Assembly (NCBI GenBank): GCA_009746045.1
Contig: RPFO01000104.1
Span: 2,341,948 to 2,405,947, forward strand
From: Mesostigma viride
Lineage: Eukaryota > Streptophyta > Mesostigmatophyceae > Mesostigmatales > Mesostigmataceae
Direction of reading: 5' to 3'
Length of the DNA: 64,000 nucleotides
Shown: positions 11,401 through 21,118 of the stretch, piece by piece
How positions within the stretch are numbered: the stretch's first letter is position 1
How the letters are laid out: every line of letters starts with the position of its first letter
Notes under the pieces: model-generated
Databases searched by the model: none
Told to the model about the DNA's origin: nothing
What the model saw: the letters and a program-made list of their open reading frames with translations, nothing else
Translations under genes and position numbers: made by a program

Positions 11401-14340
11401 GATGTGTCACAGTGACACGTGACAGCAGCCAACATCATATAATATTTCCTTACAAGTTCATACCCCATAACAGTACGAGCTGAGGTAAGGTTGAACTCCA
11501 ACTTGGTTATCTCCACCCATACATGTGGCATGCACTTCATCATGGAAATACATGAACAGTTGTCTCTTTGATACATCAATAGTATTAACTACCAACATTC
11601 CAATGGTGGGGCGTGTTGAGAGAGAGCAACTAGTTGGCAAGTCAAATAGTGGTTCGAAGCAAACATGGCTGCACACTACATTTGCTTGCAGTTGCTATCT
11701 AACATCTCTAGCACATTAACTAGCCAGCTAGCTCGCATGCCAAACAATCTTCTAAAGGTGCATGGGCATTTTTTTATGTGTTGTTCATCGTGCACCCTGG
11801 ACTACCAATCCTAGTGAAGCATGGGCTATGCACGGCAGATGGAGGATGTGGCCATGGGCATGCCATGAGCTGATGCCAGCGAAGGTGCTGGCAGCAGGCA
11901 GGTCAGGCAGCAGTAGTGGGATCTAGTGATGCAGAAGAGAGTGGCACATGTGGTAGAAAGTAATGCAGATGGCAGTAGTATGGCAAGTGGCACGAGGCAG
12001 CGATCATGAAGGCTATCGGTTATGCAGATAGATTAATTAATTAATTAAATTAATTAAAATCATAGCTCCGTTGGGAGCATATGTAACACATAGCCCTGAG
12101 AAAGGGGCATCTATGGGTTTGTAATGCAGATAGATGTTATGGTCTAGCCTTGAGGTTATGTTCCTACTGCTGCATGATGGAAGGGAAATTTATGTGGCAG
12201 GTGGCACGGTACAGCCAACAGTGGTGTAGTGTGCAAACCAACTCATTGGGGTGGGCTTGTGGTGAAAGCTCTCCATTCAGATTTCCGTGGCAACACACCA
12301 GGTCATGATATTCTGTGGTGCTGGCAAGTGGTAGTGACAGATTGATCATGCCAGTGATTGATAGCAATGGTGAGCAGTAGGGTGCCTTCTTTGATACTAC
12401 TGGCATTATCTGTTGTGCCAGGTGCCAGCTATGTCAGCTGCCGATGCTGCTAAATGTGGCCCCAGTTTCTGGTGCTACGATAGAAGAGATGAAGAGGGCC
12501 GGCAGGAACTTGTGGCTGCAATCACGATCAAGGCTGCGATGGGCGAAGTCAATATGGCAGATTGTGGCAGCAATGGTGCAGGGCCTGGCGTTATCGTTTA
12601 TGGCAGATTCCATACTGAGTTGTAGGGACACTGCCAGCAGTTACACCAACAGGCGAGACTCATGGTGGTGGACGTTGCTCCTGGTGGGAGTCTATAATAT
12701 CTGTCACATGGGTATGCGCACACGATGCACCTGGTGGTCCTCCATGCTAACGACAGGAATGTTGGTATTGCTATGCAATCGTGGCACTGCTAACAACGGC
12801 GTAACAGTGGTAGGTGTGTTGGGGTGGTGGGGAGTGATGTGGCAGTGGTGTGGCAGCAAGCACTTTGGTAATCGTTATTGTGATGTTGTTGTGAGCCCGT
12901 AGAAGGTGTCCTGGTGAGGTTCATGCCTCTTACGCAATGCTGTAAGCCCATTGTGCACTCTGTTGTGCCCGCAACAATATTCATCATCATAGGCAGCAAC
13001 CATAATATCAAAGACAAATCAGCCCCCTTCCATGTGTAGTACTTAATTCTCAGCCTGCTTCAACATATCTGAATGTAACAAGGGCAATGAATCCTGGGTT
13101 TCCCAAGGCAGCAACAGCATCTGCGCACTTCACATACCTGGGCTCCCCCCTGGTTTCTTCGTGCCTCCCAGCCCCAGATCAGAACACGCCGCCCATCATT
13201 GATAAACATGGTGCATTATAATCTGGCCAAGGAAAGAGGTTGAAATACTTACCAACAGTCCGCTAAAGGGGAGCCCCAGCAGCGTGTTGTATGGCCTGTT
13301 AAAGCCGGATAAGCTCCAGGGTTGCACATCAACACACCTATATGTGCTGACTGTTGAATACAGGACATGTACCTTCTGTTTGTTGCCTTCAGGCTCAGCT
13401 TCCTACGCCATGAATTACACTTGGAAGAATGAACAGGCGCACATCACGCTGTTTGGGGAGGCTGGCCATGGCTTACGTCTCCCTCTCGAGCAGCGATGCT
13501 TGACGAGGCGTCCGGCGTAACATGAACGAGGCGCTTTCACGAGCCTCGGGGAAAGAGACAGGCAGAAAATCTGGAAGGGGAACGGGGCTGGCTTCACCCT
13601 ACCTTGGATCCGGATGCCGAAAAAGCAGGTTCCACTGTACAGCGTCGACTCAACCAGCGCAATGCGTATTCATGCTTCATTTCGCAACGATCGCAGGCGA
13701 TATTCAGTGATGAGCGCAGGTCTACACTACAGAGCCAGCAAAAAATCAGGCTGGGCTTCGCTCTAGAAGTTGTTGAAGCGCCCTGCGCAAATGGGATGAC
13801 AAAAATGAAAGAAACGAGGGAGTGGCATATTTTTACGTGCGTTGCCATGATCAGCCCCGCACGCACCCTCCTGGCAGTTCCAACTGCTGCGGCAACGAGG
13901 CATTTACAATGGCAGTCGTTTTAACAAAAAGTTTTTCGGTCAAAAATTTTTGAATTAGTCATAGAATCGTGCGAGCGGCTTACCTCGAACTACACTGTCG
14001 CCGTTTTCGATAAGTTTCCGGTGTGACTTTTTGGGGGTCCACTGCAAAATGCAGCGGACCTGACCCGACCTCGCGAAAATGCCCGCAATTTTTCTGTTTT
14101 CCTGAAAAAATGGACCGATTTCTTTAGGATAAAAAAATATCTACGTGAAGTAGATGAGTTATGAAGGCTCAAAATGAATTCGCTGTCCGTAATGTGTTCT
14201 CAGGACGGTCGCTAGGATTTTCACGGCCGCCATGGGTGCTGCGTGACTTTTTGCCTCGTCGTCACCTTCCCGCCCACCAGATTTTCGGGATCTCGCGCCA
14301 ATTTGGTTACGGAGTAAGATGGTCGTTTTTGGCGGGGCTC
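11400..14340. other. Unassigned non-coding DNA
   Basis: No gene is supported. The sequence is AT-richer than the exonic region and contains GGCAGTGGTGTGGCAG-like low-complexity segments (11880-12960). The small open frames here overlap on opposite strands and show no recognisable domain. Confidence 0.35.
12033..12100. repeat. (ATTA)n plus hairpin repeat, copy 2
   Basis: A TTAATTAATTAATTAAA run is followed by GCTCC, GTT, GGGAGC, a compact hairpin. It is a shorter variant of the module at 9601 and 46420. Confidence 0.4.
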
Positions 14341-14358
14341 GGACCGTTGACAGACAAT

Positions 14359-14947
14359 GCAATCGCCATCGAGGTCCTGCAAAACACCGCAGGCCTCACC
14401 GCCCAGGCGGTGAAGGAAATTGCCGCCAAGCCAGCCCCTGCTGGCCTGGCCGGCGATGCTCCGATCCCATCACAACCTGGGCGGACATGCTCAAGCAACA
14501 TACCACCTCCACCACCTCCGCCGTCGCAGCCCAGCTCCAGCGGCAGACGCTTGACCTCCGCGAGGAGGCCGAGCTCGCCAAGCGCAGCCTCAACGCCATA
14601 CTCAAGAACTTCGACATGGAGGAAGGTGAGAATTCCGAGAAGCTTGCACGTGCGTTTGAGAGCAAAATCCTTGCGCGCATGGGCCTTCTTGGTGAGATTA
14701 AGCTGACCGCCCACCGCCTCCCCCGCGCGTGGGGTAAGGCAGGGGCGCCTCCGCTTCTTCTCATCTTTGAGAGCCCAGCGGACAAGATTTCGTTTCTCCG
14801 ACGCGCAAGCGGCTCGAGAAGACTCCCTTCACCGTGGACGACGACTTGACCCTGGCGCAGCAACAACGTACGGCGACGGGAGCTATGGCCGACCTACCTC
14901 CAGCTCCGGCAGACCAAGGCGGGACAGCCGGTGTACTGGAAGGGGGC
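14359..14947 (+). pseudogene. LINE-B ORF1 remnant, first part
   Basis: This segment holds a broken ORF1-type protein of a non-LTR retrotransposon. After frame changes near 14460, 14790 and 14865 it shows a long helical, coiled-coil-like part (LREEAELAKRSLNAILKNFD), a conserved core (FESPADKISFLRR) and the signature VDDDLTLAQQQR. It ends with PTYLQLRQTKAGQPVYWKG just before Gy-1. In the known family this C-terminal pattern, with a WxG near the end, belongs to RNA-binding ORF1 proteins that coat the retrotransposon RNA. Gy-1 interrupts the last codons, and the frame resumes exactly at 33006. The frameshifts make it a pseudogene. The 5' end is not clear. Confidence 0.65.
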
Positions 14948-15519
14948 TGTTACGCCGCAAGCCTCGGCCGCCACCTCTACCTCTACCTGTCCTGATGCTA
15001 CCTAGACTAGTAAGGCCGCCTCTAGTTAAACCCCTAGCGAAAGACGAACGAGACGATCCAGATCTCAATGCATTTACGTATGTGCTACTGTAATACGCCA
15101 TAAGCCATTTAACCAAACCCGTTTACTCCAGGAATAGAGGAAGGAAACACAACTACACTACCGTGACCCAAGCTAATATGTGTTAATTCATTTAACACAC
15201 GCCGAGTGCCCACACAAGGAGTGGAACGTGCATAAATGGTCACCAACGGTCCAACAGGCTCGGGCCGACTTGGCCCTCGCCTGCAGAAACACAGAAACAC
15301 AGGCAGGTGCACAGATGCACGCCGGTCCACTACATTCTACCAAAGGATAAGGACCACTAATAAAGTATGCGGCGCGGCGCCCAAAGGCACCCAATATACC
15401 ACAGTACTGTTACGAGGGCAATAATGTCCCAGCTAGAACTACACGTAAACCTAGGAACAACCGAGGCCAATGACCTAATTTACGTCCGTAACTACAACGA
15501 ATTGTTACGCGACGTAACA
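14948..15519 (-). repeat. 3' LTR of Gy-1
   Basis: It begins TGTTACGCCGCAAG and ends GCGACGTAACA, so it has TG..CA termini. In minus-strand reading it is preceded by a purine tract (GTGGGGGGGGAGG at 15520-15532), the expected primer for plus-strand DNA synthesis. Differences from the 5' LTR are few, for example CTAATATG against CTGTTATG. Confidence 0.93.
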
Positions 15520-15895
15520 CCTCCCCCCCCACAAAAGGTAGGGAGCCCTCTCCCTACGCACAGGGAGGAAACAAAAGGGGTAGGAAAAACCTAATGCACC
15601 CAACACACACCAACACAATCGATAGACCATCCCAGATACAAAGCACCAATAGTTCACACGGTCTCCACCACCACGCCGGGTGGTGTATAGGGTTAGCCAG
15701 CACCAAGCCTGGTGGGAGGTTCCCCTAACTGCCTGGAACGGAGTCCTTGCCGGGGGGGGACGGCACTGGGCAGGACACACAGAGTAAACACATCAGTACT
15801 AAGGACCAAGAACAGCCAACCAACTGGCCAGAATATGAGGGCGACTCTATATACCGGAGGGACAACACCCTCAGGTCGGGCCTAAGGCCCTCTAT

Positions 15896-18223
15896 CTAGT
15901 GGCCATCCGTCTGATAAGTGCCACGAGAGGCCAGCAGGACCTCCAGGTAGGCCTGGTAGTGGGCCACATCCTCGACATTGTCATGCCTATCTACAGTGAG
16001 GAAAACATCGGCCCACACACCGTCAGGAAAAAGGCCCAGAAAGGCCCAGTAATACCTATGCTGCGTAAGAACGACCTGGCCACGGGCCCAGTCCAGGAAG
16101 CCACAGGCAAAGAGGCGAAGGAAAGGCTCTACCGCGATCAAACAGAGGGCCCGCAGGAGGAGGCGATGGTACCGGATCCGAGGGCGCAAACCCGTCGGGA
16201 AGAACAGATCCACCAGGGGCTCCACGTTGGACGGCCACATCCGGATGTGCCGAACCTCTCGGGAGCGCCATCGACGAGCACACTGTCGCGACCCGAATGT
16301 CTCTAGGTAGTCGCTGGCCCGAGGAGGAGGGTGACCACGGGAGTCTAGACCCTGGCCCGGGATAGGCGCCGGGCGACGGGCATCCCACTCAAGGATGGGC
16401 TGGAGGACCGTGTTGTACGCAGCACCCGGTACCGCAGGAAACTCTACCGTAAGGGCATCCGAAGCCATAATGCCCAGAGGCGGAGGGTAAGCCCACTGGA
16501 ACCCACCGTAGGTGTCCAAGTCGTTGTGGCGCCTAGCCCAGCGATACAGAACGCGCCGAACCAGGATCTCACCCTGGAACACAGGATCAGCTAAAATAAC
16601 CATGTCGAAAGGAGGCCGATCAGTCTCAATGGGTAGGCCACGATCCCGCGGCGCCCGACACACCTGGGAGAACCCGTAGGACATGGACGAGATGGCAAGC
16701 TCGGCGGAGGCGCGCGGCAGGTCACACTGTCGGCAGGCGAGTGCGGACATACCATACCCAGGAACGGGCGTGTCGCGCGACTCCGGCGTCGCATGCACCA
16801 CAGAAGGGGCCCTGTCCCGATCACCCTGGGACAACTCCCGGAGGGAATCGGCAGCGCGGGTGGCGCGAGGATCCTGACCGGTGGACCGAACAACCGCAGC
16901 CAAAGACCGCGAGGCCGAAGGGGCAGGGGCCGAAGCAGGGGCCGAAGCAGGGGCGGGAGCCGACACCGACGCAGGTGGCACTGGTAAAACAGGAGGTCGC
17001 GCCGGACCCGAAGCCAGAGAGGGCCGTGACGGACCCGCCACCGCAGCAGGCGCGCCGGTCTCCGTTGCCGGCGCACCCTCAGGCCACATATTGAAAATAG
17101 GGCCCGTAGGGACAGGCAGTCCGGCATAAGATTGGTTGCCATCCAAGCTCCAGTCGGGTACCGGAATCCTCTGCGGGGGACCACCCTCCCAAAGCCTGGG
17201 ATGATCGCCCGTGTCGCTGAAGAAACCCCGCACTGGCTGCGATGGCGCAGCGGGCGGCCCAGAGGAGGCGACGGCGGGCACAGCCGCTGGGGCGGAAGAC
17301 TCGCGTCGCGGCGCAGAAACGTCGGCCGCAGGCACAGAGGCAACCAGAGGTGTCGGAACCGCAGCAACCGAAGGAACCGCAGCTACCGAAGGCTCACGCG
17401 GAGCAGGCGATACCACAGGGGCCGAAACAACCGAAGGGGTAGGGGGCGCGGACCCAACAGACACCCCACCTGGCGTGGCCGGGGCCTGCGCTTGGGCCGC
17501 CATGAAGGCCCCGAACGCCGTGGTCAAGGACTGAATCTGGGCCTGCATAGCCGAAACAGTTGCCGAGAGAGGATCAGGCAAACCCAGAGGGGTAGGCTCC
17601 ACTGAAACACGCCGGGTCGACCGTGGGGACGACGGGACAGGGGAGGGAGCAGACGCTGAGGAGGAGGACGCAGCGCTCGAGGCGGAATATTCTGGAGTAT
17701 AATGTACCTCGACTGGGGCGTCCGTAGGGGCAGGATCACCAACTGCTACTCCCGCCGACTGATCTGCTATCTCCATGAATTCTACGGCCCGTAGAAGGTC
17801 GCAGGGGTTCTCATCTACTTCTGCATCACCCTCAGCCGGAAGCCAGGGGAACACATCCCGTAGGCAGGAGCGGCCCACAGGGGTAGAAAGGTAGGAGAAC
17901 ACCCGGGAGCACTGGAGAACCGCAGCTATCTGTCCCAAGGCTGGACAGCGGGAGCCACATCCTAACAGACAGTGCCCGGCATCGTCGAACCCGTGCAAAA
18001 CAAGCTGGTGCGGTTCATCAGGGGATGGGCCGAACCACGCGACCCCAAAGAGAGCAGCCCTGACTAAACTCGCATGTTGGGCCTGGAGGGCCGGCTGCAC
18101 GATGCCACCCGGATAGCTGGACCGTGACACCCAGCGGCCCGGAAGGGCCTCGAAGTACAGCTCAGGGTCCGGTGGGGGCGGGGACGGCAGCGAGCTCTCC
18201 GCCGGAGGGGTAGGCTCTGACAT
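15896..18223 (-). CDS. Gy-1 large 3' ORF in the env position, unknown function
   Basis: This intact frame lies between the integrase end and the 3' LTR, in the sense direction, where env sits in some gypsy elements. I choose the ATG at 18223 (MSEPTPPAESS); the frame is open further upstream. The product is about 775 aa. It has an N-terminal domain of about 150 residues with Cys/Trp motifs (HCLLGCGSRCP), a central Pro/Ala/Ser/Val-rich linker of about 250 residues and a conserved C-terminal region of about 270 residues (ETDRPPFDMVILADPVFQGE, then WARGQVVLTQHRYYWAFLGL). I see no signal peptide and no clear membrane anchor, so it does not look like an envelope protein. A near-identical copy in Gy-3 (36205-38472) stays open, suggesting it is maintained. 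Confidence 0.8.
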   Translation of the reverse strand: MSEPTPPAESSLPSPPPPDPELYFEALPGRWVSRSSYPGGIVQPALQAQHASLVRAALFGVAWFGPSPDEPHQLVLHGFDDAGHCLLGCGSRCPALGQIAAVLQCSRVFSYLSTPVGRSCLRDVFPWLPAEGDAEVDENPCDLLRAVEFMEIADQSAGVAVGDPAPTDAPVEVHYTPEYSASSAASSSSASAPSPVPSSPRSTRRVSVEPTPLGLPDPLSATVSAMQAQIQSLTTAFGAFMAAQAQAPATPGGVSVGSAPPTPSVVSAPVVSPAPREPSVAAVPSVAAVPTPLVASVPAADVSAPRRESSAPAAVPAVASSGPPAAPSQPVRGFFSDTGDHPRLWEGGPPQRIPVPDWSLDGNQSYAGLPVPTGPIFNMWPEGAPATETGAPAAVAGPSRPSLASGPARPPVLPVPPASVSAPAPASAPASAPAPSASRSLAAVVRSTGQDPRATRAADSLRELSQGDRDRAPSVVHATPESRDTPVPGYGMSALACRQCDLPRASAELAISSMSYGFSQVCRAPRDRGLPIETDRPPFDMVILADPVFQGEILVRRVLYRWARRHNDLDTYGGFQWAYPPPLGIMASDALTVEFPAVPGAAYNTVLQPILEWDARRPAPIPGQGLDSRGHPPPRASDYLETFGSRQCARRWRSREVRHIRMWPSNVEPLVDLFFPTGLRPRIRYHRLLLRALCLIAVEPFLRLFACGFLDWARGQVVLTQHRYYWAFLGLFPDGVWADVFLTVDRHDNVEDVAHYQAYLEVLLASRGTYQTDGH

Positions 18224-18375
18224 GACGGCTGCGGAGGGGAGGGGACAACCAACCACCCGTCGACAGCAGACATAACATAAGAGAGGAGAAGGTCTACAAC
18301 TAGAGCTTATGCAGGGTTTTATACTCCTGCAGCAGGCGACTACACCCATCTAGCTCACTCTCCGTATACCAGACC

Positions 18376-18929
18376 TTATCTACCTTGAGCACTACGAGCA
18401 TACATCCACTTCACCTTATACTGGCGCTGGGTACCGCGGCCCTTTTTGATATCTCTATGGGCCACGATACCCTCTACCTCATCCTCTACCTCACCAGTAT
18501 CAGGATTATGCTCTAAAGGGGCAGGGGCTAATTCTCTACCAGCGAACGTGCTTTGATGATAGAGCTTCAGCTGGCTTCTATGAAAGGTGCGCGAGTGGGT
18601 CTGCCAAGAGGTAGGAATATCTATCTCATACAGGAAATTACCTACTCTAGACAACACACGGAAGGGTCCTAAGAAGGCGGGCCTAAGTTTCACTTTCAGT
18701 TCAGCTTCGAACTTATGAGCGAATCGGCCAACACGGGGGCCTTCTACTAAGACTAAATCTCCTATTTCTATCTCAGGTGCTCTTCTATCTAATGAGGCAC
18801 GCAACCTAGCAAGGTATTTGGCCTGCGCCCTATGGTACCCTGCAATAGCGTTGTCGTGTGCATTCTTCATCTTATCTAATAACGCCTGCACACCTTCTAC
18901 AGTATCCCGGGACACATCATCCTTGTCCC
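18376..18929 (-). pseudogene. Gy-1 integrase C-terminus with truncated chromodomain-like end
   Basis: This is the downstream part of Gy-1 integrase after the piggyBac insertion. It contains the helical segment DKMKNAHDNAIAGYHRAQAK and the DNA-binding beta part (EIGDLVLVEGPR ... KLRPAFLGPFRVL). It ends with EGIVAHRDIKKGRGTQRQYK and VKWM, which matches the first strands of a chromodomain. The protein stops shortly after VKW, so the second half of a normal chromodomain is missing. In chromoviruses that domain steers integration to chromatin marks. The gene is broken by the TTAA insertion at 18930. Confidence 0.8.
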
Positions 18930-19305
18930 TTAACCCTTAAATGGTGTCAACTGGAACCACCGAAACGGACTGAGTTTGGGTATCTTTGTGGCAGTGGCGG
19001 TAACTAGCCAAATAACATTTTCTGGCCCACCCTTGGAACCAAGCATGCTTTTATATCAAATAATGTTTGGGAAATTTGGTTGGTAACATATCTATGCCCT
19101 ACACCTGCTAAAAATAGCACCCCCCTCAGGGGGGTACAGCGCACATGGGGTTCGAGACACATATATTGCATTATGGACCATTTATTCAAATCTGCTGGCC
19201 CTGGCCCTTTGAAGGGAGTTAAAATTATTCACAGGCATGCCATCAATGCATTCACAACATGAAATGTCACAAAACTGTGAACGCTACTAACCAAATGGCC
19301 CAAGG

Positions 19306-19335
19306 CAGCTGGCACCGTTATAACGGTGCCAGCTG
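19306..19335. repeat. 30-bp perfect palindrome
   Basis: CAGCTGGCACCGTTA is followed immediately by its reverse complement, centred on TTATAA at 19320/19321. It lies in the piggyBac, downstream of the transposase stop. It could form a cruciform or an RNA hairpin, such as a terminator or 3'-end structure. GCCAGCTG words recur nearby (19634, 20130). Confidence 0.9.
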
Positions 19336-19811
19336 ACAGGGGTTAATATGGTAGCATAACAACACAAAACAGGATGCCAAATGGCATAAAATAGCAAGGG
19401 ATGCCCAAATGGGCATAAAACACCATAATCATGCAATAAAACAAGAGACCATGCCATATAACACATGCCAACTGCCGCAAGGGGCCAAAATGTCACTAGC
19501 GCACGCGTGGTAGCGCATGACTACCCAAGGGTGTAGCTAACTGTCAAGGCTACCTGGCTATGTGCCAAACTAAGTCAGATTGTGCCTCTGGGTGCGCAGA
19601 AACTGCCTTCTACGAGGCCCTGTCAGCTGGGTGCCAGCTGCCAGCGCACGGGTCGTGCGGCCATTGGCCTCAGCCCACGCGCGGCCAGCCGGGCTACGGG
19701 CTGACAGGGGCTGCATGGCACGCTGGCGGCGGTCGTCGCCGTCGAGGCCAGCCACTGGCCCCAGTGCGTGGAACACGTTCCAGCACGCGCCCGTGCACAG
19801 TGCCTGGTCGC

Positions 19812-21118
19812 CCGGGTTGGTCTGTACGCCGCACTTTTGCGATAAAATGCGGGATAAAGCATATTATGGGCCTCGACGTATTTTACGCGTATTTTACGTC
19901 TGACCACGCGGTTTGGACTTCGAATTTTTCGGGGGTACCAGCGGGCAGCGGGCACTGGCGCGGTGCCCAGGTTCTGGGCGCGGCGCGCTCACTGCACATT
20001 TGAGATTTTTACTACTAGAAGTAGATGCGTACAGTTCTTTTCATAAAGCGCAAGCCTTGCAAAATGTTTGGCCGGTAGGAGACAGCTAGGACTAGGTACA
20101 TAACGCATAAATAACCGTGTGCCAGCAAATGCCAGCTGTGCTACTGACGGTGTAATGCAATATAGCGACGACGAGGCCAGTGCGACTGTGCGACAGTGTG
20201 CAGCCATTTTCGATTTGCAGCCATGCCGAAGAAAGGGCCTGAATGGGATTTCGTTCTCGAGAAGAAAAAAGCAGTCACAGATGCTGTTAGTAACAAAACG
20301 CAGTTTGTGTCGAATAAGTTCTGCTCATTTTGCAACAAGAAGTTCTCATACGGGGCGCGGGCAATCAGCGTATTCCGAGTCCGTGCACACTTTGCCGGAA
20401 TCGCAGGGGAAGGGATGTTACCCTGCGACAAATTTCTACCGAATATCCGGAGCAGGTTTCTCAGGATGTATAACAACAAGTCGCAGCAGTCAGACGCCAA
20501 GAAGCAGCACAATTTGAACAGGGCAATGGCGGAGATGGGAGGGGCTGCGCCGGCTGACTTGTCGTCGGTTCCCAGCAAAGGCCAGCTGAGCATCACCAAA
20601 TGGCTGGTTCCCGTCGACGAGAAAGGTGTCCAGCTGCTGGCTGCCGAATTTTTTATCGAGAACGGCATTGCCTTCAATGCGGCTGAGAGCGCCTCTTTCA
20701 AGCAGATGGTGGCCGGCATGATCCAGTACAAAGGAGGGCACGTCACCCGGCCTCCTTCTCGGAAGTTGTGTCTCATGTCCTCTCATGCATTATATAGTGG
20801 ATGGCTTTCCTTACAATCAATTAATTAATTGAATCCTTACTATTCCCGTTGCAGCATGCTCCCCCCCTGCATTTAACAAATCATAATCAGATAGGATTGC
20901 AGGGCATAAATGGAAGATGTTAATAAATAAGCATATACACCAAATTTCAGTTGTAATAACTGCATGACCATCATCAAGGAGCGTGCTAATTGGGTGACTG
21001 ACAATTGGACCACAAAAACTGTCGCGCATTTTACCACCGCGTATTTTATACCCCCCACGTATAATACGCGTATTTTAAGTCCACGTATTATACCCCGCAC
21101 ACGTATTTTCCAACCTGG
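19812..21118 (+). mobile_element. hAT-type element nested in the piggyBac transposase gene
   Basis: An 8-bp direct repeat CTGGTCGC flanks it (19804-19811 and 21119-21126), the hAT signature length. The termini are inverted relatives: CCGGGTTGG at the left and CCAACCTGG at the right. Mentally removing the insert and one repeat restores the piggyBac cysteine-rich frame. The element is 1307 bp and holds only an N-terminal transposase fragment, so it is an internally deleted, non-autonomous derivative. ACGCGTATTTTA-type phrases recur near both ends. Confidence 0.85.
20223..20840 (+). pseudogene. hAT transposase N-terminal fragment with BED-like zinc finger
   Basis: The ATG at 20223 (MPKKGPEWDFV) opens a frame with a BED-type zinc finger: FCSFCNKKFSYG supplies Cys-x2-Cys, followed later by HFAG and a Cys/His-poor second half. 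Further on, LLAAEFFIENGIAFNAAESA plus SFKQMV and a PPSRK match the conserved stretch after the BED finger in hAT and zf-BED transposases (residues where the protein enters the RNase H-like core). The catalytic core is missing. After about 20760 the frame runs into an AT-rich TTAATTAATT stretch. In the family the BED finger binds the transposon ends. Confidence 0.7.

Noticed and set aside
12164-13924. Several 60-150-aa ORFs on both strands
   Set aside because: Overlapping, unconserved-looking and without motifs; no splice or codon signal that would favour one.
14161-14358. Start of the 181-aa ORF as the LINE-B ORF1 N-terminus
   Set aside because: No resemblance to ORF1 and composition unlike the following part; the boundary is uncertain.
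15896-18223. Envelope glycoprotein
   Set aside because: The position fits, but there is no signal peptide, membrane anchor or fusion-type segment visible.
20873-21110. C-terminal tail of the piggyBac frame after CKDCDQPGW
   Set aside because: It reads into the hAT element end; the true C-terminus resumes left of 19811.
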